Shown: one piece after another, positions 8,476-16,393 of the stretch
Numbering within the stretch: the first letter of the stretch is position 1
Layout: every line of letters begins with the position of its first letter
From: CBDEGK01 sp965237855
Lineage (GTDB): Bacteria; Pseudomonadota; Gammaproteobacteria; Pseudomonadales; Halieaceae
DNA length: 64,000 nt
NCBI GenBank assembly: GCA_965237855.1
Contig: CBDEGK010000004.1
Location: 620,001-684,000, forward strand
Reading direction: 5' to 3'
Program-made: the position numbers and the translations under genes
The notes under the pieces: generated by a model
Told to the model about the DNA's origin: nothing
The model's input: the letters and a program-made list of their open reading frames with translations, nothing else
Databases searched by the model: none

Positions 8476-9686
8476 TCCACCACATCCCCGATGTCGACTG
8501 CCCGTCCATCAGATTGCAGCTGCTCTATATTGCTGCCGGTTAACGCCCGCAGAAAGCTTTCCAATTGCGCCAGCTGTTGCCGATTCAAACCCAACGGTCG
8601 CAGCCGTGAATCCAGCCCGCCGTGGGGCACTGCGCCTCGATTGTAGAAGTCGAGCACACTGGCCAGGTCCGGGAGCGAACCGTCATGCATATACGGCGCA
8701 GTGAACGCGACGTTGCGCAGGGAGGGCGTGCTGTAGAGCCAGCGATCCATCGCCCGACCGGTTGCCTCGTAGCGCCCGAGGTCACTACTCGCAGGTTTTT
8801 CGAATTGAACCTTGGGAACCACCCGCACACCCGGGGCCAGCCTTAACATCTCTAGGACCTGTTCAGTACCAAGCATAGCGCGCGCATAGCCAATCCCGGT
8901 GTCGTGAAACTGACCGTCGCTGAACAGGGCATGATCCTCGGCAACGGAGTGACAACTGCCGCAGCCGCTGGACTGAAACAGTTCGAATCCCCGCTGTTCA
9001 TCGGCGCTCATCGCGCCTTCATCGCCGGCAAAATACCAGCGATCAAAGGCGGAGTCAGCCGATACCAGGCCGCGCTGGTAACTGGCCAGGGCCATGCCGA
9101 TGGTATCTACTTCAGCCCCTCGTCCAAATGCGATTTCAAATAGACCCTCGTAATCCCTGGCCGTGCGCAGGGTTTCCAAAACAAAGCCGATCGAGGGATT
9201 GGCCATCTCATTGGCTTTGAGCAATGGCTGCAACACCTGGTTTTCCAGGCTGGTTTCACGACCATCGTGAAACAAGTGGGAGCGATAACCGACGTTATAG
9301 AGAGAGGGTGCATTGCGCTTCACGAAGCGCCCCTCGATACCCACCGGGGTCTTCATTTCATGCTGGGTGAATCCCTGCTCCGGGATATGGCACATGGCGC
9401 AGGACAGGGTGCGATTGAAGGACAAACGCCGATCGAAAAACAATTTCCGGCCCAGTGCGATCTTGGCTTGTGTGGGCGGATTCGCTTTCGGCACAGACAT
9501 CGCGGGCAATCCCAGGGGCGGCGACGCAATTTGCGCCAACAGCTGCAGCGTCTGACCGCCGGTGGGTTCAATTGCCCGGGAAGGATTGACGTATTCCGCG
9601 CCAGCTACCAGCGCCGCAGCGCTCACCAACATCAGGCCCAGACCCAGGTGGAGCCACTCAAGTACCGCTGAAGATAATCTGCGCAT
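8472..9686 (-). CDS. Di-haem cytochrome c peroxidase / MauG family protein
   Basis: 404 aa with an N-terminal signal anchor (about residues 10-30). Two c-type haem sites are visible: CAMCH at 96-100 and CGSCH at 242-246. Motifs of the CCP_MauG family surround them: ALGRKLFFDRRLS, NAPSLYN, HDGR before the second domain and TPSLRNVAFTAPYMHDGS near the end. Such proteins work in the periplasm as peroxidases or as enzymes that mature another protein's cofactor. It lies divergently beside an MtoX-type methanethiol oxidase and an SCO1 gene; mauG-like genes are known neighbours of mtoX, so maturation of MtoX is the favoured role (inference). Confidence 0.88.
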   Translation of the reverse strand: MRRLSSAVLEWLHLGLGLMLVSAAALVAGAEYVNPSRAIEPTGGQTLQLLAQIASPPLGLPAMSVPKANPPTQAKIALGRKLFFDRRLSFNRTLSCAMCHIPEQGFTQHEMKTPVGIEGRFVKRNAPSLYNVGYRSHLFHDGRETSLENQVLQPLLKANEMANPSIGFVLETLRTARDYEGLFEIAFGRGAEVDTIGMALASYQRGLVSADSAFDRWYFAGDEGAMSADEQRGFELFQSSGCGSCHSVAEDHALFSDGQFHDTGIGYARAMLGTEQVLEMLRLAPGVRVVPKVQFEKPASSDLGRYEATGRAMDRWLYSTPSLRNVAFTAPYMHDGSLPDLASVLDFYNRGAVPHGGLDSRLRPLGLNRQQLAQLESFLRALTGSNIEQLQSDGRAVDIGDVVD

Positions 9687-9755
9687 GGGAAGTTGAAGTG
9701 CTGAGAAAACCGTCTAATATAAAAATTAACTTACTATTAATCGAGGTATTCTGCC

Positions 9756-11063
9756 ATGAGATGGGTACTGCTGTTTAGTCTAATTTTTATCCCCTTTGCC
9801 AGCGCTGACGAAACCTGCCTGTCACCCTATATGGCGAAAATCGAAGGCCAGGAAGACTTTGTCTACGTTTGGACCCTCGGCATCTCCGGCCTCGGAGACG
9901 AGCAGGACAAACTGGTGACGGTGGCGGTCAATCCGGACAAGAGCAACTACGGCACGATCACCAGTTCCATCTCCGTGGGCGGTCGCAACGAGGCACACCA
10001 TACCGGCCTCACCGATGATCGGCGATACCTCTGGGCATCGGGTCTGGACACCAGCAAGATCTTTATTTTTGACGTACACAGTGATCCCGCCAAGCCAACC
10101 CTGCACAAAACTATTACTGACTTTGTCAGCCAGAGCGGCGGTGTGGTAGGGCCGCATACCAATTACGCCCTGCCCGGTCGCATGATGCTGACCGGTCTCT
10201 CCAACAACCGCGATCACGGCGGCCGCACCGCGCTGGTGGAATACACCAATGCGGGCGACTACATAGCCACTCACTGGATGCCCACAGATGACAACCTGCA
10301 AGGTGCGATAAAGTCCGGACAGTTCGCCGACGGTTATGGGTATGATGTGCGCGCCCTGCCCCGTAAGAACCTGATGGTGACCTCCTCTTTCACAGGCTGG
10401 AACAACTACATGATGAACCTCGGTGCCGTCATGGGTGATGCGGAGGCCATGAAAGCATTTGGCAACACCGTGGTGATCTGGGACTTGCATGCGCGCAAGC
10501 CCAAGAAAATACTGGATGTTCCCGGCGCACCCCTGGAAATCCGCTGCGCCTGGAACCCGAAACACAATTACTGTTTCACCACCACCGCGCTGACCTCCAA
10601 GGTCTGGCTGATTTATGAAGACACAATGGGTGAGTGGCAAGCCGAGGCGGTTGGAGACATTGGCGACGCTAGCAAAATTCCGCTGCCGGTGGACATTTCT
10701 ATCTTCGCGGACGACACCCGCCTCTGGGTGGATACCTGGAACGATGGCCTGGCGCGGCTCTACGACATCAGTGACCCACACAACGCCACCCAGATTTACC
10801 AGCAAAAAATAGGCGAGCAAATCAACATGGTGTCGCAAAGCTGGGACGGCAAGCGCGTCTACTTTACCTCCTCCCTGTTACGCAACTGGGACAAACAGGC
10901 GCCCACGGGACCGGACCTGCAGTACCTGAAAATCTATGACTTCGACGGCAGCAAGCTGCAAGAGAAACTGGCCATCGATTTTATTGCGGCCAAACTGGGG
11001 ACCCCGCACCAGATGCGTTTTGGCGCCTACTCACTCTACGGCAATAAAGTCGCCGGACGATGA
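9756..11063 (+). CDS. mtoX: Methanethiol oxidase, selenium-binding protein SBP56 family
   Basis: 435 aa with a signal peptide (MRWVLLFSLIFIPFASA-DE), so exported. The sequence follows the SBP56 beta-propeller: CLSPYMAKIEGQEDFVYVW near the start, RNEAHHTGLTDDRRYLW, a GPHTNYALPGRMM block, and the HQMRFGAYSLYGNKVAGR end. Bacterial SBP56 (MtoX) is a copper-dependent enzyme oxidising methanethiol to formaldehyde, H2O2 and H2S. The MauG/CCP gene upstream and SCO1 gene downstream match the published mtoX gene neighbourhood. The start has GAGGT nine bases upstream. The SCO1 start overlaps its stop (ATGA), indicating translational coupling. Confidence 0.88.
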   Translation: MRWVLLFSLIFIPFASADETCLSPYMAKIEGQEDFVYVWTLGISGLGDEQDKLVTVAVNPDKSNYGTITSSISVGGRNEAHHTGLTDDRRYLWASGLDTSKIFIFDVHSDPAKPTLHKTITDFVSQSGGVVGPHTNYALPGRMMLTGLSNNRDHGGRTALVEYTNAGDYIATHWMPTDDNLQGAIKSGQFADGYGYDVRALPRKNLMVTSSFTGWNNYMMNLGAVMGDAEAMKAFGNTVVIWDLHARKPKKILDVPGAPLEIRCAWNPKHNYCFTTTALTSKVWLIYEDTMGEWQAEAVGDIGDASKIPLPVDISIFADDTRLWVDTWNDGLARLYDISDPHNATQIYQQKIGEQINMVSQSWDGKRVYFTSSLLRNWDKQAPTGPDLQYLKIYDFDGSKLQEKLAIDFIAAKLGTPHQMRFGAYSLYGNKVAGR

Positions 11064-11740
11064 AATTCGGCCGATGGAGAGGGTTGTTGTTGGCGCTCTT
11101 CATCGCTCTTCATTCACTCCCTGGCCTCGCAGAAAAAAACAGGCAAGTTCTGGCTCCCGGCTATGGCCTGCTGCAATTTACACCACCTGTCGCCGGAACC
11201 TATAGCTTACCGCCGCTGGGTGCAGCCGCCGGCGGTACAGTCATCAATAGTCGCGGCGAGACGCTAAGCCTGCAGGATCTGACTGGCGACAAGCTGGTTC
11301 TCATGGGTTTCATTTACACCCATTGCGGGGATATCAATGGTTGTCCGCTGGCCAGCTATGTCATGAACAAGGTGCAAACACGCCTCACCACAGATGAACA
11401 ACTGGCATCCCAGGTGCGCCTGATAAGCCTGAGCTTTGATCCCGAACTGGATACGCCGGAAGCATTGGCGTAGTACGCCGTGCATTTTCGACGCAAGGAC
11501 TTTGACTGGCATTTTCTGACCACTGCATCGGAAGCTGACCTGCAGCCCATACTGGACGGCTACGGCCAGTGGCGGCAAAAAAACTTCGACGATCAAGGTG
11601 AATACGCCGGCAGCATGTCGCACATCTTGCGGGTGTTCCTCATCGACAAGCAGCAGCGCATTCGCAATATCTACAGCACCGGCTTTCTACACGCCGATAC
11701 CGTCATAAACGACCTGAAGACGCTGGCGATGGAGGGCTGA
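11060..11740 (+). pseudogene. SCO1/SenC-type copper chaperone interrupted by an in-frame amber codon
   Basis: Codons 1-137 (11060-11470) encode a signal peptide, an early KLVLMGFIYTHCGDINGCPLA segment with two cysteines spaced C-x5-C, and a SLSFDPELDTPEALA block. TAG follows at 11471-11473. The same frame then continues without another stop: YAVHFRRKDFDW, and SHILRVFLIDKQQRIRNIY, which holds the conserved SCO histidine, to TGA at 11740. Read through, the product would be 226 residues with one extra at the stop, a normal SCO1 size. SCO proteins load copper or act as thiol reductases in the periplasm. A single base change (for example CAG to TAG) explains the break; a sequence error is equally possible. 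Translationally coupled to mtoX. Confidence 0.8.
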
Positions 11741-11757
11741 AAAAGATCAGGCCGTTG

Positions 11758-12669
11758 TCAGGGTCGAACCTCCGACAAGCGGACAATGTTGGCGCGTTGA
11801 ATTTCCAGCCAGTCTTCGTCGCCGCGGTTGGCAGCGGGCGCCACCACGGTATAACTAACCCCCAAAGCCGTTAGCCTGTCAGTAATAGCAGGCCCTGGAT
11901 CAGCTTCCCATATGAACAGCCTTTTTGCCGACACATTTTGAGCCAGCTGTCGCCATTGCTCAGCGGATGGCATCACATCAGGCTCCCAGTGCAGCGAAGT
12001 TCCCGCCAGTTGATAACGCCGTTCGAAATACTGGAACACCGGGTGTGAGTAAACTATCTGTAGCTCCGCCAGGCGCAGCGCCTGTCGTTGGTAGCCCCGA
12101 TCCACCTCTGCAAGGTCAGTCTCCAGGGTCTGCAAGTTCGCGGCAATGCTTTTACTGTGCTCCGGCCATCGTTCTTGTAGAGCAGACGCCACTTCCCGCG
12201 CTTGCTCGGCCGCCAGCGATAAATCCATCCAGGTAGTAAAGGCATACGCTCCATGAACGTGCTCACCACCGGGGCCGTGACTGTGACTTGGTTGATTGTC
12301 CAGCTGTATCCATTTACCGGCCGCATCGATACTGGTGACTACCTGTTTTTGTGCCGCCAGCGAGACCTTCTCTACCCAACTCGAATAACCAGCGCCATTC
12401 AGGAACACCAGTTCTGCCCCTTGCATTTCAATGACGTTTTCCAGCGTTGGTTGCCAGCTGGCCGGGTCGACATCATCGGGTGCCAGCATGCGCACCTGCA
12501 GTTCATCGCCGAGCAGGCGCTGGCAGAAATATCGCAGTGGATTGTTGACCGCAACAACATAGGGTTCCAAGCTGGCGGCTGACTCCCGGCTTCCATCCTT
12601 TTCACCACAAGCCACAATTAGAACAGTGACCAGTCCGGCGATAAACATTGCCTTGGCATTTACTCGCAT
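11758..12669 (-). CDS. ZnuA/TroA-like metal ABC substrate-binding lipoprotein
   Basis: 303 aa from the ATG at 12669, chosen because it gives a lipoprotein signal (IVAC, Cys21); a start at 12714 would run into the upstream permease gene. The fold is TroA-like: DDVDPASWQPT, an insertion rich in His (SHSHGPGGEHVHG), YSHPVFQYFERRYQL and a late EADPGP. Two usual metal ligands are missing: the DPH of the first lobe reads DPA, and the DPHxW histidine position reads AFTTW. The third-lobe histidine and a Glu remain. Last gene of a four-gene operon, 7 nt after the permease. It may be a zinc shuttle, not a classic ZnuA. Confidence 0.82.
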   Translation of the reverse strand: MRVNAKAMFIAGLVTVLIVACGEKDGSRESAASLEPYVVAVNNPLRYFCQRLLGDELQVRMLAPDDVDPASWQPTLENVIEMQGAELVFLNGAGYSSWVEKVSLAAQKQVVTSIDAAGKWIQLDNQPSHSHGPGGEHVHGAYAFTTWMDLSLAAEQAREVASALQERWPEHSKSIAANLQTLETDLAEVDRGYQRQALRLAELQIVYSHPVFQYFERRYQLAGTSLHWEPDVMPSAEQWRQLAQNVSAKRLFIWEADPGPAITDRLTALGVSYTVVAPAANRGDEDWLEIQRANIVRLSEVRP

Positions 12670-12676
12670 ACTGTCT

Positions 12677-13858
12677 TCAACCCACCAAAAATTGCTGCAG
12701 CAAGGCAACACCATAGTACTCCGTCAGTGCAAGCAACAGTGCTGATAGCAATCCACTGACAAGCACCACAGACATCACCTCGGTAGCCATCAGAGTATAG
12801 GTTTGCAGTCGACTGGCACCGATTCTCGCCAGTGTAAATCGCTCGCCTCTGCGCAAGCGCAGAGACAGGTAGAACACCAACACCGCCACCGTCGATGTGG
12901 CAAAACCCACTATTGCGACACCAACCACGACGTAGTCTCGCACCGTCAGGACGGTGTCCAGAAGTTCCTCAATAACCCGCTGGCTTCGAACCATTTGTAC
13001 CTCGTCACGCTGCTCCAGATAGTGGCCCAGCAACAGCGCTGCGGACCTCTCATCATGCGGAATCGGGATGACTGCCGACACGGGGTTGTTGCTGTTGTCA
13101 CCATGGAAATGAAAACTGTCGATGTTGTCTGGGGTGATCTGGTTGTACTGTCGCACAGACGCATTGGCAATGAGATTGCTTCCCTCTCGTTTGAGAATTT
13201 GGGCCATGGCTTCCTTGCGATTCAGATCCTGATGGCCATGTCCCAGGCCCTGGATCACCCAGGTCGTCTTGATGTCCACAAATATCGCCTCATCATCCGG
13301 ACTGAAGCTGGGCGCCAACACCCCGACTACCGGCATCTTCAGCGGGTAGACCCCGGCGAGGTCAAACACCGTCTCGGGCGATGAAATCACGAAGTCACCC
13401 AGGCCCAGTTTCAAGGCGGCCGCCACTTTGGCGCCTATGACTGCCTCACCCAGAATGGCAAACTCGCGACCGCTGGCGAGTTGCAAGCCACGATAGCCCA
13501 GGTAATCCGGACTGGTGCCGACAATCGGGTAATTCTGTGCCTGAAATCGGTAGTAAAGTGGAATTGCCCTGGCGTAACCGGTTGCCTCCAGGGTGCTGAG
13601 CTCCGCGTAAGGCAGGGTGTTGGGTAGTTCCGTGCGAAAATAGAGGCTGCCCAGGGACAGTTCAAGTGGACTGCCAGGGGCACCTATCACCAGGGGTGTA
13701 ATTTGGGCCCGCTCCTGCAGTTGTTCGGCGGTTTGGTCGACAATACTTTGTATCGCCAGCGGCAGCCACGCCACCAGCGTGATGGCCAGGGTCAAAACCA
13801 ACAATTTCATGCGGTGATAACGGACGTATTGCCAGCTTAGGTACAGTAGATCTTTCAC
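12677..13858 (-). CDS. FtsX/MacB-type ABC transporter permease
   Basis: 393 aa. One TM helix near residues 18-38, a periplasmic domain of about 250 residues, then a C-terminal bundle of three TM segments (about 300-390) give the four-helix FtsX/LolC/MacB topology. The periplasmic part contains GASGREFAILGE-like text (ASGREFAILGEAVIGAKVA) usual in MacB_PCD domains. Such permeases do not import solutes through a channel; they drive work on lipoproteins or periplasmic partners. The gene overlaps the ATPase gene by 4 nt (ATGA) and is followed by the ZnuA-like lipoprotein gene. Confidence 0.87.
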   Translation of the reverse strand: MKDLLYLSWQYVRYHRMKLLVLTLAITLVAWLPLAIQSIVDQTAEQLQERAQITPLVIGAPGSPLELSLGSLYFRTELPNTLPYAELSTLEATGYARAIPLYYRFQAQNYPIVGTSPDYLGYRGLQLASGREFAILGEAVIGAKVAAALKLGLGDFVISSPETVFDLAGVYPLKMPVVGVLAPSFSPDDEAIFVDIKTTWVIQGLGHGHQDLNRKEAMAQILKREGSNLIANASVRQYNQITPDNIDSFHFHGDNSNNPVSAVIPIPHDERSAALLLGHYLEQRDEVQMVRSQRVIEELLDTVLTVRDYVVVGVAIVGFATSTVAVLVFYLSLRLRRGERFTLARIGASRLQTYTLMATEVMSVVLVSGLLSALLLALTEYYGVALLQQFLVG

Positions 13859-14532
13859 GCCACATTCACCCCGTCGCCCGGCAAATCGGTCATATCCACC
13901 ACCCGATCAAAAGAGGGCAGGAGTGAGTGATCGTGGGTAACTGTCAGCAACATACGGTTATTTCTCCGGCACAAGCGTAGCAATTGCTCAAGTACCGCCT
14001 GCTTGTTTTCCGGATCAAGGTTGCCGGTGGGCTCGTCCGCCAACACCAGTTGAGGGTCGAGCAGCAAGGCCCGGCAAACCGCCACACGCTGGCGCTCCCC
14101 CTGCGACAGGGTGGTGATAGGACTACGCCATTTGTTCGCCAGGCCCAGCTCCGCAGCAATACCACGAGCCTGCTCTTCCAGTTCGGCTGTGATAGCAATC
14201 CCCGGTTCCAACCTGGCCTGCAGCAATATATTGTCGCGCACGTCGAGGTAATCCAGTAACTCAAAAGATTGGAAGATCATGCCGATCTCGCCCAGGCGAT
14301 GCCGCCGCCGCTGATGACTGCGTAGCTCAGTCAGCAGCACGTTATTGAGACTGATACGACCCACATCGGTTTGGAGTACACCGGCAATAAGGTTCAGCAG
14401 CGTGGTCTTGCCAGATCCACTGGGGCCAATCAGGGCAACGCACTCACCGGGCTCTATGGCCAGCGCATCAACCGACAAGGCAAAGTCACCGCCATCGTAG
14501 GCAAAGCTAAGACCTTCCAGTGCCAATGCCAT
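13855..14532 (-). CDS. LolD/MacB-type ABC transporter ATP-binding protein
   Basis: 225 aa from the ATG at 14532 (MALALEGLSFAYDGG); a longer reading from 14595 would overlap the upstream gene by 62 nt. Walker A is GPSGSGKTT, Q-loop IFQSFELLDYL, signature LSQGERQR, Walker B VLADEPTGNLD and switch TVTHDHS, so all catalytic motifs are intact. NLDPENKQ and the absence of a C-terminal extension fit the LolD/FtsE/MacB subgroup that partners with FtsX-type permeases. One base separates it from the upstream gene's stop, and it overlaps the permease start by 4 nt: translational coupling across the operon is likely. Confidence 0.9.
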   Translation of the reverse strand: MALALEGLSFAYDGGDFALSVDALAIEPGECVALIGPSGSGKTTLLNLIAGVLQTDVGRISLNNVLLTELRSHQRRRHRLGEIGMIFQSFELLDYLDVRDNILLQARLEPGIAITAELEEQARGIAAELGLANKWRSPITTLSQGERQRVAVCRALLLDPQLVLADEPTGNLDPENKQAVLEQLLRLCRRNNRMLLTVTHDHSLLPSFDRVVDMTDLPGDGVNVA

Positions 14533-14533
14533 G

Positions 14534-16291
14534 CTAGAGTCGCTCCTCCTGCAGCACGGACATGTTCGCCAACTTCCACTGCTGTTCATCGACAACCAGT
14601 GTCAGTAATGCCAGGTAACGGTTACTGCGCTGATGAATATGCCCCCAATGACCCACCGATCCATGCACCGTCCAGTTGGCTTCAACCGTGAAACTATCCT
14701 CACCCGGATCGGGCTGGACCGTCACCGATTCGAGCACCACATTTTTAACCTTGGCTTGCGCACCGCCCTGGTTGGCCAGCACCAGGCCGCGCCGGGTTTC
14801 CAGATAGATGTCCGTCAGCAGATCGCCAACAACCGATTGTGCCAGTACATCATAAATGTCTCCCTCCTGCCGGTAGTCGAAGGCGCGGTAAATGTTGTGC
14901 AGCAAACTCCCGACGATGGCACTGGCACGTTCCGACTGCGGCTTATTGCTTTCACCCTGATTGTCGGCGACCACAGATGCGACAATCAATAGAGCGGCCA
15001 AGCTGGCAGGAGCGCCCAGCGACCCCTGCCTGCGCACTTTGATCAACAGCCAGAGACAGGTGCCCAGCGCCAGTGCCAACAATAGCGGTAAGATCCCGGC
15101 CAACAAGACACGCCAGGCTGCGCTGGGTGACTCCACCGGGACCAAGGAGGGAATTTCGGGGTTCTTCAGGTAATTGGTCCACACCAGTTGCCGCCAATCT
15201 GGCTCCAGGAAAGTCGGCAAGGGACCGGCCTGATCTACCGCGGAAACAGGAATGCGTTGGATACGCTCGTCCCAAAGATCCCAGTCCATGACCACCGACT
15301 GGGGCAGTTCAGTTGTGGGAAAAACAAATATTGTGCCCACCACCGCTGCATCGACATCCAGTGGCTGGGGCGGATCTATGACCCGCGAGCTGGTGAGTGT
15401 ACGCTCAAGAAAATTTACGCTGTCCAGAATGCCAGGCAAGGCCTCGCCATCAATAGTCACCGCTTGGTGTTGGGATAAAAACGCCCCTATCTTTTGTTTG
15501 ATCGGCAACTGCATATCCACAGCGATCGTGTCTTTGCCCTCCAGGCCCAGGTCGACCCAACGCTGCAAATCCTTGGGCCGGACAATGATCTCTTTGCGAA
15601 CCTCAAAATTCTCCACATAGATAAAGCCACTCATGGGGGCCGAGTACTGACGTGCCAGGTTGCGGGTGTTAAAACTGGAATACCAGGGATCACCCCAATC
15701 CAGGGTCAGCTCATAGCCTGAGGCCAGGTAGCGATAATCGTTGACAGCGACACCCTCGTGATAGAGCACGAAGCCTATATCCGTGACTCTGGGAGACAGC
15801 AGCCGTAAGCGTTGCGGTAGATCACCGGCCGCAAAGGGATACATCAGCGTTGCGCTAACCACGTGGGGCGCGTCATCCTGTATCGGCAGGGGCGTACCAT
15901 TGATCGGGTCTCGCAATACTCGGCGTGAGGGTCCAATCCTGGTCATAAATCCCGGCAAGGCTTCACCGTCGGCAAGAATGGACAACTCCCGGCCAACAAA
16001 AAGCGGCAAACGCTTCTCCAGCGGTTCCTCGCCAAATTCCAAGCCCTGGTAGATCGCGTCGGGAAGCAGGTTCTTGAAGGCCTCGATTGACGCCTCGCCG
16101 ATCTCCAGTTCGACCCTGACGCCAGTTTCTTCGACGTAGTACTGGGCAATAGTGGATGCAGTGATCGCCTGGCTTCTCATCAGCGCATCGGCCTGCGTCC
16201 GCTGCACGAGCATAGACGCCAGCACCAGTGCGACAACAACGATCAGTAATCTGTGCACGGCTGCGCTCAAGCTAACCTTTTTACTTGTCAC
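14534..16291 (-). CDS. Unknown 585-aa membrane protein heading the ABC operon
   Basis: Not recognised. An N-terminal hydrophobic segment (about residues 14-28) is followed by a periplasmic region of about 370 residues. Then come two TM helices around 400-445 separated by KVRRQG, and a C-terminal domain of about 130 residues (ASAIVGSLLHNIYRAFDYR onward) that looks like a small cone-shaped fold ending QQWKLANMSVLQEERL. The C-terminal part contains VHGSVGHWGHIHQRSNRY with several His. It is the first gene of a four-gene run and has a Zur-like box 48 bp upstream. The role is probably accessory to the ABC proteins; no enzymatic motif was found. Confidence 0.7.
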   Translation of the reverse strand: MTSKKVSLSAAVHRLLIVVVALVLASMLVQRTQADALMRSQAITASTIAQYYVEETGVRVELEIGEASIEAFKNLLPDAIYQGLEFGEEPLEKRLPLFVGRELSILADGEALPGFMTRIGPSRRVLRDPINGTPLPIQDDAPHVVSATLMYPFAAGDLPQRLRLLSPRVTDIGFVLYHEGVAVNDYRYLASGYELTLDWGDPWYSSFNTRNLARQYSAPMSGFIYVENFEVRKEIIVRPKDLQRWVDLGLEGKDTIAVDMQLPIKQKIGAFLSQHQAVTIDGEALPGILDSVNFLERTLTSSRVIDPPQPLDVDAAVVGTIFVFPTTELPQSVVMDWDLWDERIQRIPVSAVDQAGPLPTFLEPDWRQLVWTNYLKNPEIPSLVPVESPSAAWRVLLAGILPLLLALALGTCLWLLIKVRRQGSLGAPASLAALLIVASVVADNQGESNKPQSERASAIVGSLLHNIYRAFDYRQEGDIYDVLAQSVVGDLLTDIYLETRRGLVLANQGGAQAKVKNVVLESVTVQPDPGEDSFTVEANWTVHGSVGHWGHIHQRSNRYLALLTLVVDEQQWKLANMSVLQEERL

Positions 16292-16338
16292 CCAGCTGCG
16301 TCTCCATAATTCGCCTCATGGTTTGTGTAATGGCAATG

Positions 16339-16351
16339 GTTATACTATAAG
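16339..16351. promoter_or_regulatory. Zur-box-like palindrome
   Basis: GTTATACTATAAG matches the gammaproteobacterial Zur core GTTATA-N-TATAAC at all but the last base. It lies between the divergent ABC operon (start 16291) and the MBL-fold gene (start 16394), so it could control either. The AT-rich core could also serve as a -10 region. Confidence 0.55.
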
Positions 16352-16393
16352 TTCTCTAGATATAAATTTACATCTACCACCGGGGGCTTAAAC

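Noticed and set aside
9822..10838. 338-codon open frame antisense to mtoX
   Set aside because: Codon bias of a GC-rich gene leaves the opposite strand open; no domain is seen and the + strand protein is clearly real.
9756..11063. MtoX as a selenoprotein because of the name selenium-binding protein
   Set aside because: The frame has no in-frame UGA; SBP56 binds but does not encode selenium.
11471..11473. TAG in SCO1 as a pyrrolysine codon
   Set aside because: No pylTS genes or methylamine methyltransferase context; only a copper chaperone is interrupted.
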